Shown here: positions 34,238 to 43,647 of the stretch, in pieces
How the letters are laid out: every line of letters begins with the position of its first letter
Numbering within the stretch: the first letter of the stretch is position 1
Made by a program: the position numbers and the translations under genes
Source: Herbidospora cretacea
GTDB taxonomy: Bacteria > Actinomycetota > Actinomycetes > Streptosporangiales > Streptosporangiaceae
Direction of reading: 5' to 3'
DNA: 64,000 nucleotides
Assembly: GCF_001570605.1 (NCBI RefSeq)
Contig: NZ_BBXG01000022.1
Coordinates: 84,353 to 148,352 of the forward strand
Notes under the pieces: model-generated
Seen by the model: the letters and a program-made list of their open reading frames with translations, nothing else
Told to the model about the DNA's origin: nothing
Databases searched by the model: none

Positions 34238-35266
34238 TCAGTAGGGGCGGCGGCCCGGGGGCGTCTCGTCGTCGTCCGGAGGATGGTTGGAGCTCTCCAG
34301 GACGTAGCCCTTGGCGTAGGGCGGCGACGGCGGCGTGGGCGCCGGGGCCTGTGGCGGCGGCGTCTGCTGCTGGTAGACGAAGGGCTGCGTGTAGTCCTGC
34401 GGCGGCGCGGCCTGCGTCGGGAACGGCATCGGATAGGGCACCGGCACGTAGTTGACGACCTGCTGCGGGGGCGGCTGCTGCGGCGGGTAGGGCTGCGCGA
34501 ACGGCTGACCCGGGTAGGGCTGGCCGGGGAAGGGCTGTCCCGGGTAGGGCTGCGCGAACGGCTGGCCGTAGGGCTGCATCGGGTAACCCGGGTAGGGCGC
34601 CATCGCCATGTTCGGCGGCAGCTGCGGGCCCGCCTTGCGGACCGCCGCCGCGTGGGCCAGGCGGCGCAGCCGGCCCTCGAAGATCAGCCAGGCGAGCAGC
34701 GCCAGCAGCACCAGCACGGCGGCCGGGACGGCCAGCTTGCGGCTGAGGGTGACCTCGTCGAAGTAGGGCGTCGCGTTGCGGATCTCGACCTGGGCCGTCT
34801 CGGGGACCGGCTGGTTCATGCCCGTGGTCGGCTGGGTCGCGGTGGTCGGCTGGGCCGGGGCCAGGGTGACGCCGGGATCCTCGGCAGGGGGGTCGGTCTG
34901 CTGCTGGTCGGCCGGCGGGTTCGCCGGCGGCGGCTCGACGTCGTTGGTGGGCACCACCGCGTCCTGCGTGGGGGGCGGCGGCTGCTGCTCCTGGGCCGGC
35001 GGCTGCGAGGGCTGCTCTTGCTCCTTGGTCGGCTTCGGCTTCGGCGACGGGGTGACCGTCTGGGTGACCGTCACCACCGCCTCGGACGGCGTGGGCGAGG
35101 GCGTCGTGGTGATCGTCGTGGTCACCGTGTCGCAGGCCTGGCCCGTGTCACAGGGGTCGACCGGGTTGGCGGCGCTCGCGCCGGCCGCCACCATCACGGC
35201 CACGCCGAGCGAACCCACCACCGCGGCGATCACCGCCGCGGCTCTCCTTGGTGCTCGACCGACCAC
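34238..35266 (-). CDS. exported Pro-rich single-pass membrane protein, second of a pair
   Basis: 342 aa, no known family. Signal-like start (VIAAVVGSLGVAVMVAAGASA), then a Thr/Pro-rich outside region of ~150 residues (VTTTITTTPSPTPSEA, KPKPTKEQEQPSQPP), a single membrane helix (LAVPAAVLVLLALLAWLIFEG) with an RLRRLA stop signal, and a cytoplasmic tail of repeats (QPYPGQPFPGQPYPG). The tail is unusual in being Gln/Pro/Tyr-rich. I start at GTG 35266, 5 bases after a good GGAGGA; a longer open frame lacks one. It is the last gene of the T4SS-like block and shares topology with the gene just upstream. Role could be a surface-exposed or envelope-spanning part, or a substrate. Confidence 0.75.
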   Translation of the reverse strand: MVGRAPRRAAAVIAAVVGSLGVAVMVAAGASAANPVDPCDTGQACDTVTTTITTTPSPTPSEAVVTVTQTVTPSPKPKPTKEQEQPSQPPAQEQQPPPPTQDAVVPTNDVEPPPANPPADQQQTDPPAEDPGVTLAPAQPTTATQPTTGMNQPVPETAQVEIRNATPYFDEVTLSRKLAVPAAVLVLLALLAWLIFEGRLRRLAHAAAVRKAGPQLPPNMAMAPYPGYPMQPYGQPFAQPYPGQPFPGQPYPGQPFAQPYPPQQPPPQQVVNYVPVPYPMPFPTQAAPPQDYTQPFVYQQQTPPPQAPAPTPPSPPYAKGYVLESSNHPPDDDETPPGRRPY

Positions 35267-35338
35267 CGGGTTCCTCCGCCGCTTATGCCTGACTCCGTAC
35301 GTCAAACAAATACTAGTCCGGCAAAGTAACGGCAAACC

Positions 35339-36790
35339 TCACTTTGGTTGCGGGTCGGAAACGACCTTGCGCCGTCCGAGCCGCATCTGCAGCGCCAGCA
35401 CCGCGATCAGGGCCGCGATCGCGGCCACCACGCCAGGCCACCCCTTGACGATCTCCAGACCCGAGTCCTCCTGCGCGATCGCCTGCGTGTTGTTCAGCGA
35501 ACGGGTCAGCGGCGGACCGCTCGGCGTGGGCGTCGCCATCGGCATCAGCAGCTCCGGCGGGGTCCCGCCCTCGACCATCCCGGGCGGCAGCGGCGGGCCC
35601 GGCGGAAGCTGCGGCAGCGGCGGCAGATTCGACAGCGCCCCTGACAACGACTCCGGCATCGGCTCCATCGGCGCGGGCGCGGGCGCCGCGTTCGGCACCG
35701 GCTGCGGCACCTCCGCCGGTACGCCCTGGGCCGGCGGCGGCGGACCGGCCGGCGGGCCCGCGTTCTCCGCGATCGGCATCTGACCAGGCGGAACCTGGAT
35801 CTCGGGCCCTGGCTGCGGCCCGCCGGGAGGAGGCTGCTGCGGGCCGGGGGCCAGGTCGGCGAGCGGGCTCTGACCGGGGTTGACCATGAGGCCCGCGGGG
35901 ATCTCGGGCATCGGGAACTGCGGCATGGCCTGCGGCTCGGCGACGGGCTCGGCCCGCTTGTGGCCCCTCGGGCGATCCGGGCGGCCGGGGCCGCGGCCCT
36001 GCGAGCGTCCCGGCCCCTCGGCGTCGCGGACGCGCGGGCGGGCGGGTGGTTCCGCGTCCCTGCCCTGCGGCTGCATCGGCGCGGTGAGGATCTGCTGGGC
36101 GGGACCCTCGTCCACCGGGACCTGGCTGTCGATCGTGTACTGCGGCGGCCGGACCTGCCTCGGCCGGGTCTCCTGGGCCTCCGCCACGTACACGGGCGGC
36201 TGCTGAGCCTGAGTCTCCGGGGCGTACACGGGCGGCTGCTGGGCCTGGCTCTCGGCGGCGGCGTACACCTGAGGCCCGGTCTGGGTGTCACCCAGGTGCG
36301 TCTGCGGGTGGGTCTGGGCGGCCGAGTCCTCGGCGAACTGGCCGGCCAGCGCTCGGGCCTCGGCCTCGGCCACCGAGGCGGTCTCGGCCGACTGGGTCAC
36401 GCCGTCGGCGAACTCGCCCGTGGCGGCCAGCGCGCTGAGCTTGCCCGGCGGCATGACGCTGAGGCGGGCGCAGACGACGGCCACCCGGCGGGCCAGCTCG
36501 GCCGTGTCGAGGCTCAGCCGCATCGCCGCCGGAGCCTCCACGAACAGCCCGGGGCCGACCAGAGTCTGCTCGGCCTGGACAGGGCTCGGCTGAACGGGAC
36601 AGCGCCACCCCTGGGCGTCCACACCCTCGAGAACCGAGCACACGGCGTGACCGCACGTCTCCGCCAGGCGGAACCGCCAGACATCGCCCGTTCTCATCCA
36701 CCGGCCGGGATCCTCAGAGGCCACGGCCGGAGTGGCCGACAGTGCCAGGATTCCGGCTCCGACCAGGGACACCACACGTCCAGCGACCAC
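35339..36790 (-). CDS. exported Pro/Gln-rich single-pass membrane protein, first of a pair
   Basis: 483 aa, family not recognised. N-terminal signal peptide (LVGAGILALSATPAVAS), then a ~110-residue globular part with Cys residues (LAETCGHAVCSVLEGVDAQGWRC, ARRVAVVCARL), which could form disulfides outside the cell. A long low-complexity Gln/Pro/Glu region follows with repeats such as QAQQPPVYAPE, then a C-terminal membrane helix (GVVAAIAALIAVLALQM) ending RLGRRKVV. The product would sit in the membrane with its bulk outside. It is separated from the Nudix gene by 53 bases and precedes the related gene at 34238. Confidence 0.75.
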   Translation of the reverse strand: MVAGRVVSLVGAGILALSATPAVASEDPGRWMRTGDVWRFRLAETCGHAVCSVLEGVDAQGWRCPVQPSPVQAEQTLVGPGLFVEAPAAMRLSLDTAELARRVAVVCARLSVMPPGKLSALAATGEFADGVTQSAETASVAEAEARALAGQFAEDSAAQTHPQTHLGDTQTGPQVYAAAESQAQQPPVYAPETQAQQPPVYVAEAQETRPRQVRPPQYTIDSQVPVDEGPAQQILTAPMQPQGRDAEPPARPRVRDAEGPGRSQGRGPGRPDRPRGHKRAEPVAEPQAMPQFPMPEIPAGLMVNPGQSPLADLAPGPQQPPPGGPQPGPEIQVPPGQMPIAENAGPPAGPPPPAQGVPAEVPQPVPNAAPAPAPMEPMPESLSGALSNLPPLPQLPPGPPLPPGMVEGGTPPELLMPMATPTPSGPPLTRSLNNTQAIAQEDSGLEIVKGWPGVVAAIAALIAVLALQMRLGRRKVVSDPQPK

Positions 36791-36843
36791 AGAACCCTCC
36801 CCCGATTACGCTCAGTAATCGTTATCGCACGAAGAGGGGTGAC

Positions 36844-37236
36844 TCAACCCTCCTTGAGCAGATCTTGGACCTCCCGGACGATGGGCAGATCCGCGGGCAG
36901 CCACGGCACCGTCTCGAACTCGAACGGCTCCAGCCAGCGCAGGGCGAGGTGCTCCCGCGCCTCCGGCGCGCGCCCGCAGGTGATGGCCGACAGCCAGATC
37001 CGCAGCACGTATCCGTTGCTGAGAGGCCAGTCACCGCCTACCCGCTTGCCCGGCTCGACGGTGACCCCGAGCTCCTCCTCGCACTCGCGCACGAGCGCGT
37101 CGAGGTCGCTCTCTCCCGGGTCGACCTTCCCGCCGGGAAACTCCCACCCGCCCCGCAGTTCCGGCGGCTCGGCCCGCTGAGCGCTCAGCAGACGGCCGTC
37201 CATGATGATCGCGGCCCCTACGACGACCTGTGTCAT
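36844..37236 (-). CDS. Nudix hydrolase (MutT-like)
   Basis: 130 aa with a complete Nudix box, GGKVDPGESDLDALVRECEE followed by ELGV, i.e. G-x5-E-x7-R-E-x2-E-E-x-G. The end (ALRWLEPFEFETVPWLPADL) matches MutT-type 8-oxo-dGTP / (d)CTP pyrophosphatases. Likely clears damaged nucleotides in the cytoplasm. It starts 6 bases after the peptidoglycan hydrolase stop, inside the T4SS-like operon, to which it has no obvious functional link. Probably a rider gene or one whose expression is tied to the operon. Confidence 0.88.
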   Translation of the reverse strand: MTQVVVGAAIIMDGRLLSAQRAEPPELRGGWEFPGGKVDPGESDLDALVRECEEELGVTVEPGKRVGGDWPLSNGYVLRIWLSAITCGRAPEAREHLALRWLEPFEFETVPWLPADLPIVREVQDLLKEG

Positions 37237-37242
37237 GCCTGC

Positions 37243-38319
37243 CTAGGTTAGGGCCAGACGCTTCAGCTGCTCCAGCACATCGGGATTCTGCAGCGGACGG
37301 GTGAAGCCGACGATGGCCCCGCGGTCGCGGTAGGTGGTCACCTTGATGGGGCCGCAGAGGGTGCAGCGGGCCTCCACCATCTTGCCGGGCGACACGACCA
37401 TGCCCACGTGGCCGGGGTTGTCCGCCGAGGTCCCGGGGCCGGAGTTGAAGAACACCAGATCCCCGGCCTGCTCCTCCCCCGCGTCGACGCGCACCCCGAA
37501 CGGCCACTGGCCGAAGGTGGTGCGGGGGATGTTCAGGCCCGCGTTCCGGTACGCCATGTAGATGATCCCCGAGCAGTCGTAGCCGGCCGGGCCGGTGCCG
37601 CCCCAGATGTAGGGCTTGCCGCGCTGCGCGAGGGCGTAGTCGAGGATCTTGTCGACCACCGCGCTGGGCGCGTCGTAGGCCACCTCACAGGCCGGGTTGG
37701 ACTCCGGCGGCACCTCGACCTCGCCCGACTCGGCGTACCGGGCGGCGATCTCCAGGACCTGGTCGACGTACCAGTTGGCCCTGTTGTAGACGAACAGGGC
37801 CTTGCGCAGGTCGTCGGGGGCGCCGTTGCGCTTGAGCATCTTGGCCGCGCCGAGGATCGCGTCGGCCGGGTTGTAGACGTCGGCCACGCCGTCGTCGTCG
37901 CCGTCGGAGGCGTAGCCGTTGAACTCCGACGGGATCGGGATCCGCGCCTTGCCGCCCCAGGTGCTGATGAGGAACTGCATCGGTCCGGCGGCGCCGGCGT
38001 AGTTGGTGCCGCTCTGCACGCCGGGCAGCTTCGACCGGCCGTGATCGGTCTCGCGCTTGCCCACGGCGGCCAGCACGTTCCACTGCACGCCGACCGCCTC
38101 GCCGTGTTTCTTGTACAGCTCCAGCATCTCCTCGGGGATGTCCTCCTGCGCCGTCTCCGACAGGTCGGAGGTGTCCACCTCGCAGGCGGAGGCCGCGCCG
38201 CCGCTCATGACGGTGGGCAGCGGCGTCATCAGCACGATCGCGCCGAACATGGCCAGCGGCACCACCACGGCCAGCAGCGCGGCCAGCCACTTCCAGTTCG
38301 CGCGCCGGGTCGTGGTCAC
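37243..38319 (-). CDS. bifunctional lytic transglycosylase / NlpC-P60 endopeptidase of the T4SS-like operon
   Basis: 358 aa. One N-terminal membrane helix (WLAALLAVVVPLAMFGAIVLM), then a lytic-transglycosylase-like domain with its Glu in GKRETDHG (~89) and GAAGPMQFLISTWGG. The C-terminal NlpC/P60 domain has catalytic Cys in YDCSGIIY (~248), His in NPGHVGMVV (~302) and a third polar residue further on. This two-domain layout is that of cell-wall hydrolases of Gram-positive T4SS (Tn916 Orf14/TcpG group). It would open peptidoglycan for the channel. GTG 38319 overlaps the previous stop by 4 bases. Confidence 0.9.
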   Translation of the reverse strand: MTTTRRANWKWLAALLAVVVPLAMFGAIVLMTPLPTVMSGGAASACEVDTSDLSETAQEDIPEEMLELYKKHGEAVGVQWNVLAAVGKRETDHGRSKLPGVQSGTNYAGAAGPMQFLISTWGGKARIPIPSEFNGYASDGDDDGVADVYNPADAILGAAKMLKRNGAPDDLRKALFVYNRANWYVDQVLEIAARYAESGEVEVPPESNPACEVAYDAPSAVVDKILDYALAQRGKPYIWGGTGPAGYDCSGIIYMAYRNAGLNIPRTTFGQWPFGVRVDAGEEQAGDLVFFNSGPGTSADNPGHVGMVVSPGKMVEARCTLCGPIKVTTYRDRGAIVGFTRPLQNPDVLEQLKRLALT

Positions 38320-38948
38320 GGGGTGACGTCGCCGTCCTGGCCGCTGGCGGCCAGTTGCAGGTCGTAGACGCGCCAGTCGGCGCCGACCTGGACGACGGTG
38401 ACGGCGTAGTCCTCGATCTGCTCCTTGGGCCCGCTCAGCGCGGTGATCCGCTGGGTGCTCTCGACGACCACGACGGCCGACGTGGCCGAGATGTCGCGGA
38501 TCGACTTCAGCCGGGCCGTCCCCTTGGACACGATCTGGTCGGCCGTGTCGTGCTCGACGGCGGCCGGTGAGGTGACCGTACGGGTGAGGTCGTCGCCGAA
38601 CTCGACCGTGGTGAACCCCTTCAGCCGGTCGGCCCGGCCCACCGGGTCGTCGAAGGTGTAGGTGCCGTACTGGGCGGTGAACCGGCGGGCCAGGTCGGCC
38701 GCCGCGCCCAGCTGGTCACGCGTCAGCGGCAGGTAGGAGTAGACGTCGAAGTCGGCCGACGGCGTCGTCGCCACCTGGCTCGGCACGGCCACCGGCGGCG
38801 CGGTGACCGTGCGGGTGCCCGCCGGGCCCGCCGGCCCTGCCGTGCCCACCTCGCCGCTGCCGTCGCCCAGGGTCGTTAAATAGATCCCGAGCGCGGCCAG
38901 CACGACGACGGCGGCGACGAAAAGGCCCTTCCTCCGGCCGTCGTTCAT
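38316..38948 (-). CDS. bitopic membrane protein of the T4SS-like operon
   Basis: 210 aa. One N-terminal membrane helix (GLFVAAVVVLAALGIYLTTL), a short Gly/Pro linker, then a soluble ~150-residue domain outside the membrane: a helix (LGAAADLARRFTAQYGTY) followed by strands (AVVVVESTQRITAL, YAVTVVQVGADWRVYDLQL), which is NTF2/VirB8-like in layout. It is coupled to the hydrolase gene (4-base overlap) and starts 2 bases after the VirB6-like gene. Probably a second VirB8-like assembly protein; the fold is inferred from the pattern only. Confidence 0.72.
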   Translation of the reverse strand: MNDGRRKGLFVAAVVVLAALGIYLTTLGDGSGEVGTAGPAGPAGTRTVTAPPVAVPSQVATTPSADFDVYSYLPLTRDQLGAAADLARRFTAQYGTYTFDDPVGRADRLKGFTTVEFGDDLTRTVTSPAAVEHDTADQIVSKGTARLKSIRDISATSAVVVVESTQRITALSGPKEQIEDYAVTVVQVGADWRVYDLQLAASGQDGDVTP

Positions 38949-38950
38949 GA

Positions 38951-41176
38951 TCAGTCCTTGTCACGCGGCCGCAGCCAGAACGGCGCACCGCCGTCTCCAC
39001 CGCCGCTGCCGCCACCACTGCCCCTGCCGCCGCGACCGCTGTCCGACCGGCCCGGCAGCCACAACGGCGGCGCGTCGGAGGACCGGGCGGGCCGCTCGGC
39101 CGGGCGGGGCGTCTCGGCGCGCGGCGCGCGGGTCGGCTCGGGCCGGGGCCGCGACTGCGACGACCGCCGGGACGACGAACCGCCCGACGACCGGCCGCCG
39201 CCGAAGAACCCGCCGCCGAGGATGCCACCGCCACCGGAGGAGCTCCCCCGGGACGCCGACGGCCGCGAGGCCCAGCCACCGGAACGGCCGCTGAACCACC
39301 CGCCGCCACCTCCGCCGCCGGAAGAGGTCCGGGCCGGAGTGGGTGTCGGGACGCTCGGCCGGGTCGTGGCCGGGGGACGGCTCAGGTTGAGCGGCGGGGC
39401 CGCGCCCGTTCTGGGCGGCGGGACGCCGGTCTTGCGCCGGGCCGCCTGGTCGGGGTTCTCCAGCGGGGCGGGCTGCCCGTTCGCGCGGGCCGCGACCCGC
39501 TCCTCGCCGCGGACCTTGCCCTGGGCGACCCCGGCGGCGGTGGTGGCCGCCGCGCTCGCCCCGCCGGTCGAACCGGCGACGGCGGCGTTGAGCATCGGCT
39601 CGGCCTTGCGCAGCCCCCAGCGGCCCACCCGGGCCGCGGCGACCGGCGGCAGCACGTTGGCGGCCCGCTGGAGCGTCGGCGCGGTGGTGGCGTCGCCGAG
39701 CATACGGGTCGCGAGCGTGGAACCGCTGAGCGAGGAGAACAGGTGCTGGAACGGCCTTCGGTAGAAGAACACGGCCAGGGTGAGCAGCGCCATGAACATG
39801 ATCTGCATGCCCCACGGCAGCGGCGTGGAGATGATCAGGGCGTAGCCGTACACGAGAACACCGAGCACGAGCGCGAGCACGGCCTGCCGCAGCAGCGTGC
39901 CGACCAGCATCTCCACCCAGCGCATCGCGATGATCCGCCCGGTGCCGGGATGGACGCCGATCAGCAGGAAGATCGGCCCCATGATCAGCAACAGCAGGAA
40001 GCCGACCTTCAGCACCAGCAGCGAGACCGCCACCAGGAAGATCAGCACCCCCGCGACCATGGCCGCGATGAACGCCCCGATGGCCACGCCGAGCCTGCTC
40101 GTCCAGTCCTTGCCCTGGAGCAGGTAGAACGACGGGCTGGTCCGCAGCGGGTTGGCGATCTTCTCCTCGTAGGCCCGCTGGTGGGCGTCGCCGGCGGGCG
40201 ACTGCTGGGCCCGCTGCTCGGTCGCGTCGAGGGCCTGCGTCTTGAGCAGCTCGGCACCGTAGGCCGCCACGATCGGCGAGGCGGGATCGGCGGTGCCGAA
40301 GTTGCCCATCAGCCACGGCTTGCAGACGAGGGTTGACCAGAGCGCGTCGGCGTTCTGCGCCACCCCGGGCGTACCGGGCTGCCCGTAACCACCGCCGGTC
40401 ACAGGCGTGCCCTGAGCGGCGTCCTTCGGCGGCAGGCATGACGCGCCGCCCGCGCCTGGCAGACCGGCGAACGCCGAGTTGACGATCTCGGTGGTCTTGT
40501 CGGTGATCGTCTTGCCGACGCCCGTGAGATCCTGTGGACGGCTGAAGAACCAGGTCGCGACGGTGACCGCGAGGACCATCCAGACCACCGCCTCGGCGGT
40601 CGTGGTGGCGCGCTTGCGCAGCAGGCCGTACCAGGCCAGCCAGATGGCCGCGATGATCACGATCGGCCGCAGGTACGGCCAGTACATGGCGTCGGCCAGG
40701 TTGGTCACGATGTCGTCGACGACGTTCTTGATGGGCAGCAGCGGACCCTCGGTCGCGGCGGCCTCGTAGGTCGTGATGGTCAGCCGGTCGACCGCCTTGG
40801 CCCACGAGAAGATCGCGTTGGCCCAGGCGTTGCCGATGACGGCGGCGACGTCGGAGCAGCCGAGCTCGTAGGTGTGCCAGAACTGGCCCGACATGCCGTA
40901 GGTCTCGTAGTTGGTCTTGGGGGCCTGGACGGGAGGTTCGACCGACGTGCCGGCCCCTGCTCCCACTCCGGCACCGGCGGCTGCGCCGGTGTCGCCCACA
41001 TCGGGCGGCGGGGGTTTGACGAGGCCGTCGACGCCTGAGCCGACCACCTCCGGCGACAGATCCGACGACATGTCGCAGACGCCGTCGGCGTGTGCCACCG
41101 ACGACCCGACGATGACCGGCGACACCACGAAGAACGTGACGAACACCAGCATGAGCAGGGCGACCCTGCGTTTCAC
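38951..41176 (-). CDS. VirB6/TrbL-like polytopic membrane protein
   Basis: 741 aa. Signal peptide or first helix (MLVFVTFFVVSPVIVGSSVA), an outside region with Cys, then a core of about six helices (PIVIIAAIWLAWYGLL, VWMVLAVTVATWFF, FIAAMVAGVLIFLVAVSLLV, FLLLLIMGPIFLLIG, AVLALVLGVLVYGYAL, MFMALLTLAVFFY). The C-terminal ~250 residues are a Gly/Ser/Pro/Arg-rich tail in the cytoplasm (GGGGGGGW, SSSGGGG). This is the VirB6/TrbL type that forms the inner-membrane channel of type IV secretion systems. Its ATG overlaps the VirB4 stop by 4 bases. The tail is longer than usual. Confidence 0.85.
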   Translation of the reverse strand: MKRRVALLMLVFVTFFVVSPVIVGSSVAHADGVCDMSSDLSPEVVGSGVDGLVKPPPPDVGDTGAAAGAGVGAGAGTSVEPPVQAPKTNYETYGMSGQFWHTYELGCSDVAAVIGNAWANAIFSWAKAVDRLTITTYEAAATEGPLLPIKNVVDDIVTNLADAMYWPYLRPIVIIAAIWLAWYGLLRKRATTTAEAVVWMVLAVTVATWFFSRPQDLTGVGKTITDKTTEIVNSAFAGLPGAGGASCLPPKDAAQGTPVTGGGYGQPGTPGVAQNADALWSTLVCKPWLMGNFGTADPASPIVAAYGAELLKTQALDATEQRAQQSPAGDAHQRAYEEKIANPLRTSPSFYLLQGKDWTSRLGVAIGAFIAAMVAGVLIFLVAVSLLVLKVGFLLLLIMGPIFLLIGVHPGTGRIIAMRWVEMLVGTLLRQAVLALVLGVLVYGYALIISTPLPWGMQIMFMALLTLAVFFYRRPFQHLFSSLSGSTLATRMLGDATTAPTLQRAANVLPPVAAARVGRWGLRKAEPMLNAAVAGSTGGASAAATTAAGVAQGKVRGEERVAARANGQPAPLENPDQAARRKTGVPPPRTGAAPPLNLSRPPATTRPSVPTPTPARTSSGGGGGGGWFSGRSGGWASRPSASRGSSSGGGGILGGGFFGGGRSSGGSSSRRSSQSRPRPEPTRAPRAETPRPAERPARSSDAPPLWLPGRSDSGRGGRGSGGGSGGGDGGAPFWLRPRDKD

Positions 41177-43647
41177 GAGCGCACCTCCCGCACGACCCCC
41201 GAACGGCCCGAACCCACCTTGTCCTGCTCGACCTCATCCGGCTTGGCGTGTGTCGGATTGGTGTCGAGCCAGCGCAGCAGCTCCTCGGAGATCAGGTCGA
41301 CGCCGATCCGGCCCGCCCGTCCGTCGAGGTCGCGGAAGACGCACTCGCCGTTGCGCAGCGAGCGCAGCACGCCCTTGTGTTCCTCGTTCGGATCGACTCC
41401 CAGGAGCTCCAGTACGTGCTCCACCTCGACCCGTTCGGTCGAGCGGAAGGCGAACACCGAGGAAAGGCAGTTGGTGACCTGCTCGTTCAGCAGGTCACCC
41501 GCGTTCTGGGACACCAGCACGAGTGCGGTGTTGCGCGAACGTCCCATACGGGACACCTCGGGCACCAGCTTGGCGCCCTCGGGCGTGGAGGTGATGGCCC
41601 ACGCCTCGTCGAGGAAGATCGCTTTGGGGGTCCGCCGGTCGAGCCCGTTCATCAACCGGCGGGCGAACTGGGAGACCAGGTAGAGCAGGGCGACCGACAG
41701 CCGCTGCTCGTACGAGTAGTCGTCGCGCCCCGTCGCCACGTCGGGCAGCGTGAGGCCGCCGAGGGTGAACACGGTGGTCCAGCCCTCGGTGTCGATCTTG
41801 TCGCCGCCGGAGGGGTCGAAACAGAGCCGGGCGAGGTGCATCTCGGACATCGACCGCAGCACGGCGCCCAGGTTCTTGGACGCGGCGTCCTCCGCCCGGT
41901 CGAGATGGTCGATGACCTTCCCGAGCGAGGGGTCGGGCTCGTTGGCGACGGCCGCGACGGCCTGCACCATGGCCGACTCGCGCTCCTCCGACATGCGCGG
42001 CAGCAGCAGCCGCAGCGTCTCGGTGGCCATCGTCTTCTTGGCGGCCAGGTCGTCGCCGAACGAGAACGGGTCGAGCAGCCCGGGAGCGGCCGACCCGAGC
42101 GGGATGGTCCGCGCCTGCCGTCCGCGCCGCCGCAGCAGCTGCACGAGCGACTCGGCGTCGCCCTTCGGGTCGATGACCGCGACGGTGACCCCGCGCAGCG
42201 CCATCTGGTAGATCAGCAGCAGCGCCAGCGTGGTCTTGCCGCCGCCCGGCTCCCCGGTGATCGCGATGGCCGTCGGCCGGTTCTTGGTCGCCGCCACGAG
42301 CGGGTCGAAGTGGACGATGGAGCGTGCCCGCCCGAGCGTCTCGCCGATGTACGGCCCCTGCCACCCCGCCTCGTCGGAACGATCCCCGAGGTCGACCGTG
42401 GCGGTCGCCATGCCGCCCGCGATGGTCCGCAGGGGCTGACGCTGCGCGTAGGCGTTGACGCGGACCTTCTCACCCGGCAGCGCCTCGCAGAACAGCGAGA
42501 ACTGGTCGCCGGTGGAGTTGACGACGTCGATGCCCATGTCGCGGTAGTGCTCGATGACCGCCTCGACCCGCTGGACGCACATCTCCTCGGTCGGCGCGCT
42601 CACGCTCATGCGGTGCCAGCCGTAGACGAACGGCAGGCGCTCCTTGGTGATGCCGTGTTCGAGCATCCGGGCCGCGTCGATCTGCTCGGCCAGCGCCAGC
42701 GGCGCCTCCGCGCCCGCCTCCCGGATGTGTATGTCCATGTCACGGGCGTGCGCGAGCTTGCGGGCGACGTCACGGGAGGCGCGTACGGGAGAGATGAGCC
42801 GCATCCGGGAGGAGATCTCGACCGGGAAGGGGAGCTGGTCGCTGAAGTGCATCCACGGTTCCCCGTCGGGGAAGGCCATCAGGTCGGGGAACCGGGCGAA
42901 GGACAGGTGGGCGACGTAGGAGTCGCCCGCCGGCTGCTCTATCCGCAGCAGCGACCGCCCGTTGTGGATCTGCCCCTCGACGAGCGCCTCGATCTCGCCC
43001 CGCCCCCACTTGCGCCGCTTGGACGCCGAGGGCGGCGGATCGCCCAGGGAGCCGGTCGCCGAGTGCTGGAACAGCCAGGCGATCTCCGTGCTGGTGGCGT
43101 GACGGGCGTAGAGCGACCCCGAGGCCAGCGCCCGGCCGAGGCGTTCGGCCGCCTCGGTCCACCGGTTGACCTCCTTCTCCGGCACGTGGTCGTCGTCGAG
43201 CCCCAGGTTCTTCTCGGTCTTCTGGTAGAACCCGAAGAGCTGCGCGAGGACCCCCTCGCCGAGCTGCGCGCCGCGCGGCCCGAGGCGGACCCCCAGGTAG
43301 ACCTCCTTGGACCAGAAGTCCTTGGCCCAGACGTGCCGGTACATCTCCTCCAGGTAGTCGCGCCAGCCCGGCCCCTCGTCGGAGGTGGCGTTGAGGGCCA
43401 TCGCCCACTCGGCCGCCGGGTAGGTGCGGTGGGCCACCCGCAGGTGCACCTCGGCGTCGCTCATCCGGATCGCGGCCAGCGCGATCGTGATGTTGTTGGC
43501 GAGCGACTCGCGCTCCTCGGGGGTGAGGAACTCGTAGCTGACCGTCGGCAGCCGGAAGTAGGCCCAGGCGGCAGCGTCGGTGAGGAGAATGCGGTCGTCG
43601 AAGTATCGGACCGCCAGGCGACTGCGCGCCCGCGACGCCCTAGCCAA
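41173..43647 (-). CDS. VirB4/TcpF-like ATPase of the T4SS-like operon
   Basis: 824 aa. N-terminal ~400 residues with the CagE/VirB4 pattern, then the motor domain: Walker A GEPGGGKTT (~464-472), DPKGDAESL, Walker B AIFLDEAWAI (~675) and a downstream VLVSQNAGDL, typical of VirB4 (compare SQ..AD). It powers substrate passage and pilus or channel assembly. Start is TTG 43647 with GGGGAG upstream, overlapping the end of the TcpE-MinD gene. No separate VirD4/TcpA coupling ATPase gene is in the window. Its central domain and last helix are complete. Confidence 0.9.
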   Translation of the reverse strand: MARASRARSRLAVRYFDDRILLTDAAAWAYFRLPTVSYEFLTPEERESLANNITIALAAIRMSDAEVHLRVAHRTYPAAEWAMALNATSDEGPGWRDYLEEMYRHVWAKDFWSKEVYLGVRLGPRGAQLGEGVLAQLFGFYQKTEKNLGLDDDHVPEKEVNRWTEAAERLGRALASGSLYARHATSTEIAWLFQHSATGSLGDPPPSASKRRKWGRGEIEALVEGQIHNGRSLLRIEQPAGDSYVAHLSFARFPDLMAFPDGEPWMHFSDQLPFPVEISSRMRLISPVRASRDVARKLAHARDMDIHIREAGAEAPLALAEQIDAARMLEHGITKERLPFVYGWHRMSVSAPTEEMCVQRVEAVIEHYRDMGIDVVNSTGDQFSLFCEALPGEKVRVNAYAQRQPLRTIAGGMATATVDLGDRSDEAGWQGPYIGETLGRARSIVHFDPLVAATKNRPTAIAITGEPGGGKTTLALLLIYQMALRGVTVAVIDPKGDAESLVQLLRRRGRQARTIPLGSAAPGLLDPFSFGDDLAAKKTMATETLRLLLPRMSEERESAMVQAVAAVANEPDPSLGKVIDHLDRAEDAASKNLGAVLRSMSEMHLARLCFDPSGGDKIDTEGWTTVFTLGGLTLPDVATGRDDYSYEQRLSVALLYLVSQFARRLMNGLDRRTPKAIFLDEAWAITSTPEGAKLVPEVSRMGRSRNTALVLVSQNAGDLLNEQVTNCLSSVFAFRSTERVEVEHVLELLGVDPNEEHKGVLRSLRNGECVFRDLDGRAGRIGVDLISEELLRWLDTNPTHAKPDEVEQDKVGSGRSGVVREVRS

